Assembly: GCF_008124785.1 (NCBI RefSeq)
Contig: NZ_VNHU01000002.1
Coordinates: 62,001-126,000, forward strand
Direction: 5' to 3'
DNA: 64,000 bases
Source: Aquimarina intermedia
GTDB lineage: Bacteria; Bacteroidota; Bacteroidia; Flavobacteriales; Flavobacteriaceae
In this document: one piece after another, positions 11,020 to 19,406 of the stretch
How the letters are laid out: each line of letters opens with the position of its first letter
Position numbering within the stretch: position 1 is the stretch's first letter
Notes under the pieces: generated by a model
Told to the model about the DNA's origin: nothing
Database searches by the model: none
Seen by the model: the letters and a program-made list of their open reading frames with translations, nothing else
Translations under genes and position numbers: made by a program

Positions 11020-11337
11020 TTATTCTGAACGTTTTACAATAATTTTTTTAGGTGGATTCTTAGGTTCTTTTATGCCGATTCTCGTCATCTTATCAATGAC
11101 CGAAGACTCCATTTTAAGCTGCATCAATTCGGTACGACCGTCTACAAACTGTGTTCTCAATTCTCTAACCTCATCATTTAACTTGGCTATTTGATGCACT
11201 TTACTTTCTGCGTTATGAGAGCTTGCAATCATAATAATTGCCAGAAAAGAGAGAAACAAAAGCATCCTCCAGTTTTTGATAGCGTCATCCGCTATCAAAA
11301 ACTTCCCTTTCAATATATCATACAAAGTTTGCTTCAT
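11020..11337 (-). CDS. ftsL: FtsL-like small divisome protein
   Basis: A 105 aa bitopic protein with one transmembrane segment at about residues 25-41. A coiled-coil-like periplasmic region follows (about 45-85: KLNDEVRELRTQFVDGRTEL), and the tail is basic. FtsL proteins are too divergent to recognise by residues alone, so the call rests on size, topology and the invariant position between rsmH and ftsI. It probably forms the FtsQLB-type subcomplex that activates FtsWI. Confidence 0.82.
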   Translation of the reverse strand: MKQTLYDILKGKFLIADDAIKNWRMLLFLSFLAIIMIASSHNAESKVHQIAKLNDEVRELRTQFVDGRTELMQLKMESSVIDKMTRIGIKEPKNPPKKIIVKRSE

Positions 11338-11355
11338 AATACTTCATCATTTACT

Positions 11356-12252
11356 TCATAGCCTCGTTGCTACACGAAGTTTTGCACTACGCGCCCTACT
11401 ATTTTCTTTTATCTCCTTATCCGACGGAACAATCAAGCCCCCCACTTTTTTGAAAGGAACAGAAACATTACCATACAAATCCTTTTCCGGCTCACCTTCA
11501 AAAAGTCCGCTTCTTATATACCGTTTAACCAAACGATCTTCTAAGGAATGATAGGATATTAAACTAATCCTACCTCCTGCATCAAGTAAACCCTCCGTTT
11601 GCAATAGAAACTCTTTTAAAACTTCTATCTCTTGATTCACCTCAATACGTATTGCCTGATAAATCTGAGCAAGCAACTTATGCTCTTTATGTTTTACTAA
11701 AAACGGACGCAAAACATCTTTTAAGGTTTCACTAGTCTTTATTTTCTCATCCTGTCTGGCGGTTACGATCGCTTTTGCCAGTTTTGGCGCAGCCCTTAAC
11801 TCTCCATACTCATAAAATACGTTACGCAACGCTTCTTCTTCATATTCATTTACCACATGATATGCTGACAATTCACTTCCTTGATTCATACGCATATCGA
11901 GATCAGCTTCAAAACGTGTTGAAAAACCACGTTCGGCAACATCAAACTGATGCGATGAAACTCCGAAATCCCCTAAAATACCATCAACTTTTTTCACTCC
12001 ATACAATCGCAGAAAACGCTTGATAAACCTAAAATTCTCATTTATAAGAGTAAATCTAGGATCGTCAATTGCATTCTCTAATGCATCAGCATCCTGATCA
12101 AAAGCGTACAGTTTACCCTCAGGACCCAACCTTGACAATATCTCTCTTGAATGGCCCCCACCACCGAAGGTAACATCCACATACACCCCGTCAGGCTTGA
12201 TAGCTAAACCAGCCACAGTTTCTTTTAATAATACTGGATTATGATATTCCAT
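11356..12252 (-). CDS. rsmH: 16S rRNA m4C1402 methyltransferase RsmH (MraW)
   Basis: SAM-dependent N4-methyltransferase acting on C1402 of 16S rRNA. It contains the SAM-binding loop DVTFGGGGHSREIL, the family sequence GDFGVSSHQFD, and the C-terminal SYHSLEDRLVKRY. I chose the ATG at 12252 (MEYHNPVLLKETV), which is where the family normally begins; in-frame ATGs at 12267 and 12261 would add five or three residues. With this start it overlaps the mraZ end by 14 nt. Confidence 0.95.
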   Translation of the reverse strand: MEYHNPVLLKETVAGLAIKPDGVYVDVTFGGGGHSREILSRLGPEGKLYAFDQDADALENAIDDPRFTLINENFRFIKRFLRLYGVKKVDGILGDFGVSSHQFDVAERGFSTRFEADLDMRMNQGSELSAYHVVNEYEEEALRNVFYEYGELRAAPKLAKAIVTARQDEKIKTSETLKDVLRPFLVKHKEHKLLAQIYQAIRIEVNQEIEVLKEFLLQTEGLLDAGGRISLISYHSLEDRLVKRYIRSGLFEGEPEKDLYGNVSVPFKKVGGLIVPSDKEIKENSRARSAKLRVATRL

Positions 12253-12709
12253 CTGTTTCATCTTCAAATCCCATTACTTCTTCGGCCAAATCAGCAAAAT
12301 CATCAGCTGCATCATCAATAGCTTTTTCATATTGATCTTTATCCCATATCTCTACGATATTCACCGCCGATGAAAGCACCAACTCTTTTTTAATACCTGC
12401 AAAACCAATTAAATCTTTTGGTATCAAAAGTCTACCGGTTGCATCGATTTCAATAATTTTAACGCCGGCAGTAAACCTTCTGATAAAATCGTTGTTTTTT
12501 TTCTTGAATCGATTCAACTTATTAATTTTTGCCATTAAAACATTCCATTCTGCCATTGGATATAATTCCAAACATGATTGAAAAACAGAACGTTTAAGCA
12601 CAAAACCTTCTTGTAGGACCGGAGACAATTGCTTTTTAAAAGCAACAGGCAACATCAGACGCCCTTTAGCATCTGCTTTGCACTCATATGTCCCAATCAG
12701 GTTTACCAC
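12239..12709 (-). CDS. mraZ: Division/cell-wall cluster transcriptional regulator MraZ
   Basis: AbrB-like DNA-binding protein; in other bacteria it oligomerises and binds short direct repeats at its own promoter. Two SpoVT/AbrB-type repeats are visible, beginning GTYECKADAKGRLMLP and IDATGRLLIPKDL. The frame is open upstream to a GTG at 12769, but I place the start at the GTG at 12709 (VNLIGTYE), about 156 aa. Family members begin there, and the predicted -7 promoter box (12736-12743) lies inside the longer version. TTG at 12712 is an alternative. It is the first gene of the cluster. Confidence 0.88.
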   Translation of the reverse strand: MVNLIGTYECKADAKGRLMLPVAFKKQLSPVLQEGFVLKRSVFQSCLELYPMAEWNVLMAKINKLNRFKKKNNDFIRRFTAGVKIIEIDATGRLLIPKDLIGFAGIKKELVLSSAVNIVEIWDKDQYEKAIDDAADDFADLAEEVMGFEDETDGIS

Positions 12710-12735
12710 CAAGTCTTTATTTTTGTTTAATAATT

Positions 12736-12743
12736 CAAATATA
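12736..12743 (-). promoter_or_regulatory. mraZ operon -7 element
   Basis: On the minus strand this reads TATATTTG, a perfect match to the Bacteroidota -7 consensus TAnnTTTG. It predicts transcription starting near 12729, about 20 nt before the GTG start codon at 12709. No good -33 element is present; that zone is occupied by the GTGGTA repeats. Confidence 0.55.
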
Positions 12744-12753
12744 TTGAAAATAT

Positions 12754-12779
12754 TACCACTTTTTACCACAATCTACCAC
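12754..12779 (-). promoter_or_regulatory. Three GTGGTA direct repeats, candidate MraZ operator
   Basis: On the minus strand GTGGTA occurs three times at exactly 10-bp spacing (12774-12779, 12764-12769, 12754-12759). All copies therefore face the same side of the helix. MraZ is known from E. coli (TGGGN repeats separated by about 5 nt) and from mycoplasmas to bind short G-rich direct repeats with about 10-bp pitch upstream of mraZ. The repeats lie just upstream of the -7 box, where a bound protein could block RNA polymerase. Function here is inferred. Confidence 0.65.
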
Positions 12780-12968
12780 ATTGTTAATAAGTTATCTCTT
12801 TTGAACGTTAAAATTTGAACTTGATTTTTTTAAGAATTTGTCTATCAACACACTAGGTAAATCCTTGATTTTTCTTGGAATCATGTAATTCAGAGCTGAC
12901 ATTTAGAGTCCTGAAAAAAATCGTTATGTAGTATTTGTAAAAAATCTTTAAACTATTAATGAAAATGC

Positions 12969-12976
12969 TATATTTG
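12969..12976 (+). promoter_or_regulatory. -7 element of the alpha/beta hydrolase gene
   Basis: TATATTTG, a perfect TAnnTTTG match, 25 nt upstream of the ATG at 13002. A weak TTTA lies about 18 nt further upstream as a possible -33. The 230-bp gap between mraZ and this gene otherwise holds AT-rich sequence with nothing I can name. Confidence 0.5.
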
Positions 12977-13001
12977 CTTCTAATCCTCGTAAGAAGTATT
13001 A

Positions 13002-13766
13002 ATGACGCATAAATTAAAACAAGACGGAAAATTCAGTTATCTTGAGTTAGGTGAAGGTACTCCAATCGTTATTTTACATGGACTAATGGGGGGATTGAGC
13101 AACTTTGACGGTGTTGGCACATATTTTCCACAGCATGGTTACAAAGTTTTGATACCCGAATTACCCTTATACACCATGCCTCTTATTAAAACAAGCGTAG
13201 GGACGTTTGCAAAATATCTAAAAGAATTTATTGATCATTTAGGCTATGACGAAGTAATCCTTTTAGGGAATTCATTGGGTGGTCATATTGGTTTACTTTG
13301 CACTAAAATGTTTCCTGAAAAGATAAAAGCTTTAGTTATTACAGGAAGTTCCGGCTTATATGAAAGTGCTATGGGTGAAAGCTATCCTAAACGCGGTGAC
13401 TATGAATACATCAAAGCAAAAGCCGAAAATGTATTTTATGACCCTGAAATAGCAACCAAAGAGATCGTTGACGAAGTATATGCTACGGTGAATGATCGCA
13501 ATAAACTTATTAGAACTTTAGCTATTGCAAAAAGTGCAATCCGTCATAATATGGCTAAAGATTTGCCTCATATGCATACGCCTACTTGTATTATCTGGGG
13601 TAAGGATGACAATGTTACGCCACCAGAAGTTGCTGACGATTTTAACAAGTTACTCCCAGATTCTGATCTTTATTGGATTGATAAATGTGGTCACGCAGCT
13701 ATGATGGAACATCCAGAAAAGTTCAACACCCTACTACATACCTGGCTTCAGGAACGTAAATTTTAA
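13002..13766 (+). CDS. Alpha/beta hydrolase
   Basis: Cytoplasmic alpha/beta-hydrolase-fold protein of 254 aa without a signal peptide. The oxyanion-region sequence HGLMGG (26-31) is followed by the nucleophile elbow GNSLGG with Ser91. A likely catalytic Asp sits in WGKDDNV (about 200-205) and His231 in CGHAAMMEHPE. The substrate cannot be predicted. It is divergent from mraZ and 12 nt upstream of engB, with which it is probably cotranscribed. Confidence 0.88.
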   Translation: MTHKLKQDGKFSYLELGEGTPIVILHGLMGGLSNFDGVGTYFPQHGYKVLIPELPLYTMPLIKTSVGTFAKYLKEFIDHLGYDEVILLGNSLGGHIGLLCTKMFPEKIKALVITGSSGLYESAMGESYPKRGDYEYIKAKAENVFYDPEIATKEIVDEVYATVNDRNKLIRTLAIAKSAIRHNMAKDLPHMHTPTCIIWGKDDNVTPPEVADDFNKLLPDSDLYWIDKCGHAAMMEHPEKFNTLLHTWLQERKF

Positions 13767-13778
13767 GATCCTGTCTTT

Positions 13779-14381
13779 ATGAAAATTACGAGCGCAGAAT
13801 TTGTAATCAGTAACAGCAATGTCGCAAAGTGTCCTAAAGATAATTTGCCAGAATATGCCTTTATTGGCAGATCAAATGTTGGTAAATCGTCGTTGATCAA
13901 CATGCTTACTGACCGAAAGAGTCTCGCTAAAACCTCGGGGAGACCTGGGAAGACGCAACTTATCAATCATTTTTTGATTAATAAAAATTGGTTTTTGGTT
14001 GATTTACCCGGGTATGGATATGCGCGTGTATCAAAATCTGCAAAAAAAGTTTTCCAAAAATTTATCACAGCGTATTTTAGCAAAAGAGAACAATTAATTA
14101 CTGCATTTGTATTGGTTGATTGTCGTCATGAACCTCAAAAAATTGATTTAGAATTCATGCAGTGGCTGGGTGAAAATCAAATTCCGTTTTCTATCATTTT
14201 TACCAAAGGCGATAAGTTATCAGAAAACAAATTATCCAAGCAAATTGAAAGCTACACCAAAGAAATGCTGGAGTACTGGGAAGAAATGCCTAATTATTTC
14301 ATAACCTCCTCTTCATCCGGGATGGGCAAAGAAGAGGTATTAGCTTATATTACCGAACTAAATGAACAATTTTCTACATAA
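13779..14381 (+). CDS. engB: Ribosome biogenesis GTPase EngB (YsxC/YihA)
   Basis: TRAFAC GTPase needed for large ribosomal subunit maturation. The 200 aa protein carries G1 GRSNVGKSS (30-38), the G2 region SGRPGKTQ, G3 DLPGYG (75-80), G4 TKGD (142-145) and a G5-like TSSSSGMG. The gene converges on gldC with an 18-nt gap, in which I see no clear terminator hairpin. Confidence 0.95.
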   Translation: MKITSAEFVISNSNVAKCPKDNLPEYAFIGRSNVGKSSLINMLTDRKSLAKTSGRPGKTQLINHFLINKNWFLVDLPGYGYARVSKSAKKVFQKFITAYFSKREQLITAFVLVDCRHEPQKIDLEFMQWLGENQIPFSIIFTKGDKLSENKLSKQIESYTKEMLEYWEEMPNYFITSSSSGMGKEEVLAYITELNEQFST

Positions 14382-14398
14382 GAAAAGCGTTGGTGTTA

Positions 14399-14737
14399 TT
14401 ATTTTTGTTTGATTTCAAGTTTCTCGGCAAAATAATCACAAAAGTCCTTCATCGTTGCAGTCATCTTTTCATCTTGTGTTGCTCTATTAAAAGTATCACT
14501 CATCGATACTAGCGTCTGGTGAAAAAACACCTTCATTTCGTCAATCGGCATATCCTTGGTCCATAAATCGATGCGAAGACTTTCTTGATGCGCGCTATCC
14601 CAAACGGAAAGCAAAACCGCCTTGGTTTCCTCATTGACGATTCCTCCATCGGGAGCAGTCCAATATAGTTTTTCGGGTACTTTATTTTCGTCTAATTCAA
14701 TGGAAATCTTTATTTCTGACTTTTTTGTAACTGACAT
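14399..14737 (-). CDS. gldC: Gliding motility protein GldC
   Basis: A 112 aa cytoplasmic protein recognised as GldC by its N-terminus (KSEIKISIELDENKVPEKLY), the TAPDGG sequence and the C-terminal acidic helix. In Flavobacterium johnsoniae gldC is next to gldB and improves gliding without being strictly essential. The ATG shares one nucleotide with the gldB stop (TAATG), so the two are translationally coupled. Its biochemical role is not known to me. Confidence 0.9.
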   Translation of the reverse strand: MSVTKKSEIKISIELDENKVPEKLYWTAPDGGIVNEETKAVLLSVWDSAHQESLRIDLWTKDMPIDEMKVFFHQTLVSMSDTFNRATQDEKMTATMKDFCDYFAEKLEIKQK

Positions 14738-15711
14738 TAGTTTCTTGGTTTGTATTTTGATTTATTAAAAATTGTTTCTGCATCCATCATTAACAATTGC
14801 CGCAAAGATACGTTGTTATTCTCCATATATGAAGCGACTATTCGCCAACCTATATACCTCCCAATACGATCTGGAGCTTCTTTATCAATTTCTTCAAGGT
14901 CAAATTTAGAAAAAGGGGCCGGATATAAAAATCTGGGTGACAAGTCGGCATCTGTACTGTATAATGTTTCTTTGTCAATGAAATAACGCCAAATTTGTTC
15001 TTCATTCACTCGCACCCACTCCAATTGCTCAGGACTATACCCGAGTTTGGTATACTCCTCATATTTGGGAAGAAACAAGTCTATCAAGTACTGAACTTTA
15101 CCGTAATATACCAGATTCGATAAAAACGTTCTGCTTTTTGATAAACTCACTAACTGTTTTGCATAAACTGTAGCAATATCAGGAATGATTTGATCTGATT
15201 TGAAATTACGCCGAATATACTCCTGAATGCTTTCATAAAAATAATGGTCCTTACCCAAATAAGTATCCAAAGCAATGAGTAATAGATCATCAGCCAAGAT
15301 TATCTTATTATGATAATCAACATCATTGGTTATGGTAATAACACGAGGCTCTGTAATTTCAGGAAAATAATATTTGGCATGTTGCAATAATCCCTCCAAT
15401 TTGATTTTCAGAGTACTTAGATCAGGATACTTTTTTGCTACCTGATTTGCTAATTCAATTTGCAGAGTATCCGCTACCTTTTGAATCCAAAAACTATCCT
15501 GATACTTTTCTGGAAACAAAAAAGGATATTGCTGTTTTAATGCCGGCAGTGTTTTTTGATCCACTTTGGAAAAAGCCTTATCAAAACGTTCTATAGTTAT
15601 TGTAACCGGAATTTCAGCAATTTCTTTTTCTAATTTATCCTCTTTATTACAACCCGCAAGAAAGATGAATATTAATGAAAGTATTATCGATTTAATACAG
15701 ATATGAGCCAT
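14737..15711 (-). CDS. gldB: Gliding motility lipoprotein GldB
   Basis: Predicted lipoprotein; GldB is one of the core gliding proteins of Bacteroidota. I chose the ATG at 15711, giving a lipoprotein signal with the lipobox FLAGC (Cys about residue 21) and a 324 aa product. An upstream in-frame ATG at 15756 would add 15 residues and make an unusually long n-region. The body is largely helical and has no motif I can tie to an enzyme. The candidate -7 box at 15781-15788 permits either start. Confidence 0.88.
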   Translation of the reverse strand: MAHICIKSIILSLIFIFLAGCNKEDKLEKEIAEIPVTITIERFDKAFSKVDQKTLPALKQQYPFLFPEKYQDSFWIQKVADTLQIELANQVAKKYPDLSTLKIKLEGLLQHAKYYFPEITEPRVITITNDVDYHNKIILADDLLLIALDTYLGKDHYFYESIQEYIRRNFKSDQIIPDIATVYAKQLVSLSKSRTFLSNLVYYGKVQYLIDLFLPKYEEYTKLGYSPEQLEWVRVNEEQIWRYFIDKETLYSTDADLSPRFLYPAPFSKFDLEEIDKEAPDRIGRYIGWRIVASYMENNNVSLRQLLMMDAETIFNKSKYKPRN

Positions 15712-15780
15712 ATTGTCTCTTTTATATAAATACACCATACCACTATACAACGCCATCTTTTTTTATTAATTTTATCCACG

Positions 15781-15788
15781 CAAAGATA
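15781..15788 (-). promoter_or_regulatory. gldBC -7 element
   Basis: Reads TATCTTTG on the minus strand, a perfect TAnnTTTG match. It predicts transcription starting near 15773, about 60 nt before the preferred gldB ATG. It lies in the 60-104 bp divergent gap with nadE, whose own promoter I could not identify. Confidence 0.5.
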
Positions 15789-15815
15789 CGCGTATAGATT
15801 CTAAAAAAAACAACT

Positions 15816-16604
15816 ATGCAAACTGAAAAAGTTATTGATCACATCGTTAATTGGTTAAAGGATTATGCTACAAAAGCGAATATGGAAGGTTTTGTAATCG
15901 GTATTAGTGGTGGTATCGACAGTGCGGTTACTTCATCCCTATGTGCTAAAACAGGCTTACGGTTGCTCTGTGTTGAAATGCCTATCCATCAAGCACCTAA
16001 TCAGATCAGTAGAGGCCGGGAGCATATCGATCAATTGCAAAAAAGATTTGCCAATGTTACGAATGTTGAAATGAATCTAACACCTGTTTTTGAAGCTTTT
16101 AAATCTGCAGCACCCGAACAAGAAGCTGACCCAACGTCAGATATGGCTCTCGCCAATACACGTGCCAGATTACGAATGACATCTCTCTATTACTTTGCAG
16201 GAATTCATAAATATCTAGTTGCAGGAACCGGAAACAAAGTAGAGGATTTTGGTGTTGGCTTTTTCACAAAATATGGCGATGGTGGCGTGGACTTGAGTCC
16301 AATAGCAGATTTATTGAAAAGTGAAGTGTATGAATTGGCAGCCGCACTCCAAGTACCTTCCTCAATTATTGAGGCAGCTCCTACAGACGGACTTTTTGGT
16401 GACAGTCGAAGTGACGAAGACCAGATAGGTGCAACCTATGATGAACTTGAATGGGCTATGAAAATGAAAGATGAAGGAAAATCAACATCTGATTTTACAG
16501 GAAGAGAAAAAGAAGTATTTGAGATCTTTTTGAAACGAAATACGGTAAACCAACATAAAATGAACCCGATACCGGTGTGTAAAATACCCGTTGGTCTTAA
16601 ATAA
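15816..16604 (+). CDS. nadE: NH3-dependent NAD+ synthetase NadE
   Basis: Final step of NAD biosynthesis, amidating deamido-NAD. The 262 aa protein has the N-type ATP pyrophosphatase P-loop SGGIDSAV (31-38), the GTGNKVED motif and KYGDGGVDLSPIADL. No glutaminase domain is present, so it uses ammonia. Length is normal for the short form. It is divergent from gldB and followed 133 nt later by a response regulator gene. Confidence 0.95.
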   Translation: MQTEKVIDHIVNWLKDYATKANMEGFVIGISGGIDSAVTSSLCAKTGLRLLCVEMPIHQAPNQISRGREHIDQLQKRFANVTNVEMNLTPVFEAFKSAAPEQEADPTSDMALANTRARLRMTSLYYFAGIHKYLVAGTGNKVEDFGVGFFTKYGDGGVDLSPIADLLKSEVYELAAALQVPSSIIEAAPTDGLFGDSRSDEDQIGATYDELEWAMKMKDEGKSTSDFTGREKEVFEIFLKRNTVNQHKMNPIPVCKIPVGLK

Positions 16605-16658
16605 ATACAATTTCATCGAGAATATAGTAAAAAGAGGATTACAACACTGATATCTTAG

Positions 16659-16666
16659 TAATTTTG
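16659..16666 (+). promoter_or_regulatory. -7 element of the response regulator gene
   Basis: TAATTTTG, a perfect TAnnTTTG match, predicting a leader of about 60 nt before the ATG at 16738. The region also has an imperfect long-range dyad (16632-16647 with 16711-16722) and a 7-bp dyad (16674-16680 with 16693-16699). Their role is unknown. Confidence 0.45.
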
Positions 16667-16737
16667 CTACAATCAATATAGCATTTATTGAGATATTGAC
16701 GAAATAATTAGTGTAACCTCTTCAATACTATAAAAGA

Positions 16738-17370
16738 ATGACTACCGTACTCATAGCAGACCATCACCCCATAACACGAAAAGGAATCGTATCGCTTTTG
16801 CGTAATTCTGAAAGTTATGATATCGTTGGTAAGGTTAGCAACGGTAATGAGCTTTATGAACTTTTAAAGGAGAAATCTCCTGATGTACTCATCATGGAGT
16901 TAGACTTACCTCAGATTAATGGAATCATGGCGTTGAGAACCATTAAAAAGGAGTTCACTAAGCTAAAGGTGATTATTTTTAGTTCTCATCCAGAAGAAAT
17001 GTATGCTTTAAGTGCTATTAAAGCCGGAGCTTCAGCATACTTGTCTAAAACGGTCTCTACAAAAATTTTGAAAAAAGCTGTGGAGCGCGTAGCAAGAGGT
17101 GGGATTTATTTAAACGATACCCTAACTCAACAACTTGCCAATGGCACGACCAATGATAACAACATGGTTGTAAAGTATAAGAAATTATCTTCTCGTGAAA
17201 TCGAAGTCCTCAACCTACTCTCGTCAGGTAAAAGAAATAAAGATATAGCAAGCACGCTTGCTATTAATGAAAAAACGGTAAGCACATACAAAACACGCTT
17301 ACTCAAAAAACTAAAGGTAGATAATCTGGCAGATTTGATCCATCAATCTCGCTTATTGCATATAAGTTAA
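16738..17370 (+). CDS. NarL/FixJ-type response regulator with altered receiver
   Basis: A 210 aa two-domain protein: receiver (about 1-120) and LuxR-type helix-turn-helix (about 145-208, SREIEVLNLLSSGKRNKDIA). The receiver is atypical. The acidic pair is Asp8-His9 instead of Asp-Asp, and the residue at the phosphorylation position is Glu54 (MELDLP), where the family has Asp. The conserved Lys of the switch is kept (YLSK). It may act without phosphorylation. No kinase is adjacent. Its end overlaps the dnaG end by a few bases in convergent orientation. Confidence 0.88.
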   Translation: MTTVLIADHHPITRKGIVSLLRNSESYDIVGKVSNGNELYELLKEKSPDVLIMELDLPQINGIMALRTIKKEFTKLKVIIFSSHPEEMYALSAIKAGASAYLSKTVSTKILKKAVERVARGGIYLNDTLTQQLANGTTNDNNMVVKYKKLSSREIEVLNLLSSGKRNKDIASTLAINEKTVSTYKTRLLKKLKVDNLADLIHQSRLLHIS

Positions 17371-19334
17371 ATGACTCGATTTAATTTTTGTGACAACATC
17401 TTTCTTAACCCAATATAATCGATAATATCCTGCATGATCTCATGATTTTGCGTTTGTTCTTCACTTTCTTTTATAGTTTGTGATAATTCTGCTATCTTTT
17501 GCTCTATGAGGAAGCGTCTTAGATTAAGAATAATATCACTTACGTATTGTGACACACTGTGAAGCTTCTGTTTCACATGAATTTCCTGATCAATCCATCG
17601 TGCCAGCGCATAACGCTCTTCATTCATGATAATCTCCGTAATTTCAGGTGTAATTTCAGGTGGAATTGTATTTATAAATGTGTCAATTTGAAAATCATCT
17701 ACTTGATTGAGGTGATCGATGAGTACTGAATACGTTTTTCTGAAATTCTCTTGTGTAAATTCGATTTCATCATCCTGAAGATCCAGAAAGATCTTCTCAA
17801 ACACCTTACTCGTATAGACTTCTGGCTCCATTACAAGTTCACCCGCTTCATTTTCTTTAAGAATAAGATCTTCAAACTCTTCTTCCTTGCTACCATAGAG
17901 AAGTAAAATTTCGATGACCTTACGCTCGAGTTCATATTGCTGATTGACCTTGGTTTTTTCTTTTACCTCAGGCTTAACTACCTGCATCGAACCGCCAGCA
18001 CTATCACCCTTTTTACTCGTGGTCTTTTGTTCTGCTGCTCCTCGAAGTTGCGCTAAAGCATTAAATAATACTTCTTCAGAAATATCCATTATACGTGAAC
18101 ATTCCTGCACGTAGATTTCACGTTTTATAACATCCGGAATCTTAGAAATACTAGCAACCATATCCCGTACGACCTCGGCTTTCTTAATGGGATCATTCTG
18201 GGTGTCTTCCTGTAGTATAGAGGCTTTAAAACGTATAAAATCCTGAGTGTTTTCCTTCAGGTACTGCTGAATATCTTCTAAGGTGTTTTTTCTAGCAAAA
18301 CTATCAGGATCTTCGCCATCAGGAAATGTACATACTTTTACATTCATTCCCTGTTCCAAAATCAAATCAATTCCTCGAATAGATGCGCGCATCCCTGCTG
18401 CATCACCATCAAAAAGCACGGTAATATTTTTGGTAAGTCTATTAATTAAACGAATTTGATCTGACGTTAGCGCCGTACCGGATGAAGAAACAACATTGGT
18501 AATTCCAGATTGATACAACTGAATTACATCTGTATACCCTTCAACCAAATAGCAGTTATCCTCCTTGGCGATTGTTTGTTTCGCATGATAAATACCATAC
18601 AGCACCTTACTTTTATGATAAATATCACTCTCCGGGGAGTTCAAATATTTGGCTGCCTTTTTATCATTTGTAAGTATTCTACCTCCAAATCCTAAAACCC
18701 GACCAGACATGGATTGAATAGGGAACATTACCCGTCCTTTAAATCTATCGAATTGTTTATTATCTTTAACAATAGCAAGTCCTGTGCTCTCTAGAAACTT
18801 AAGTTGATACCCCTTGCGTATCGCTTGACTGGTAAGCGCATCCCATGTGTCAGGAGAATACCCTAAATTAAATTTTTTGATGGTAGCATCGGTAAACCCT
18901 CTTTCTTTATAATAAGTTAGCCCAATAGCTTTGCCTTGCTCAGTTTTATGCAATGAATTTTGAAAAAAAGTATTTGCATACTCGCTAACCAGGTACATGC
19001 TTTCCCGTTCATTTGCCTGCTCTTTTTGCTCATCGGTTTGCTGAGTTTCTTCAATCTCGATATTGTATTTTTTAGCTAAATACTTTATCGCCTCAGGATA
19101 CGTAAAATGCTCATGTTCCATCAAGAACGCAACTACATTCCCTCCTTTTCCGCTTGAAAAATCTTTCCAAATTTGTTTTACCGGAGAGACCATAAAAGAA
19201 GGCGTTCGCTCATCACTAAACGGACTCAAACCCTTAAAGTTACTGCCTGATTTTTTTAACTGAACAAAATCACCAATAACCTCTTCTAACCGAGCGGTTT
19301 CAAAAACAGCATCTATGGTAGCTTTATGAATCAT
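17367..19334 (-). CDS. dnaG: DNA primase DnaG, without zinc-binding residues
   Basis: Makes RNA primers at the replication fork. The 655 aa protein has an N-terminal CHC2-like region, a Toprim core with EGYTD (Glu265) and DGDAAG (309-314), and a C-terminal helicase-interaction region. In the CHC2-like region the four usual zinc ligands are replaced by Ser37, Ser40, Asp58 and Ser61, although the surrounding fold residues are conserved (ERTPSFMVSP, GKGGNVVAFLM). I believe this is typical of flavobacteria. Confidence 0.95.
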   Translation of the reverse strand: MIHKATIDAVFETARLEEVIGDFVQLKKSGSNFKGLSPFSDERTPSFMVSPVKQIWKDFSSGKGGNVVAFLMEHEHFTYPEAIKYLAKKYNIEIEETQQTDEQKEQANERESMYLVSEYANTFFQNSLHKTEQGKAIGLTYYKERGFTDATIKKFNLGYSPDTWDALTSQAIRKGYQLKFLESTGLAIVKDNKQFDRFKGRVMFPIQSMSGRVLGFGGRILTNDKKAAKYLNSPESDIYHKSKVLYGIYHAKQTIAKEDNCYLVEGYTDVIQLYQSGITNVVSSSGTALTSDQIRLINRLTKNITVLFDGDAAGMRASIRGIDLILEQGMNVKVCTFPDGEDPDSFARKNTLEDIQQYLKENTQDFIRFKASILQEDTQNDPIKKAEVVRDMVASISKIPDVIKREIYVQECSRIMDISEEVLFNALAQLRGAAEQKTTSKKGDSAGGSMQVVKPEVKEKTKVNQQYELERKVIEILLLYGSKEEEFEDLILKENEAGELVMEPEVYTSKVFEKIFLDLQDDEIEFTQENFRKTYSVLIDHLNQVDDFQIDTFINTIPPEITPEITEIIMNEERYALARWIDQEIHVKQKLHSVSQYVSDIILNLRRFLIEQKIAELSQTIKESEEQTQNHEIMQDIIDYIGLRKMLSQKLNRVI

Positions 19335-19406
19335 TAAATAACTCCTTTTGGAAATTTAAAATTATGAATTCTTTTTAATTATAGCATTACAATATTGGGA
19401 GGCTCT

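Noticed and set aside
12710..12769. Longer MraZ starting at the GTG at 12769
   Set aside because: The added 20 residues do not match the family and the start would precede the predicted transcription start and lie in the operator repeats.
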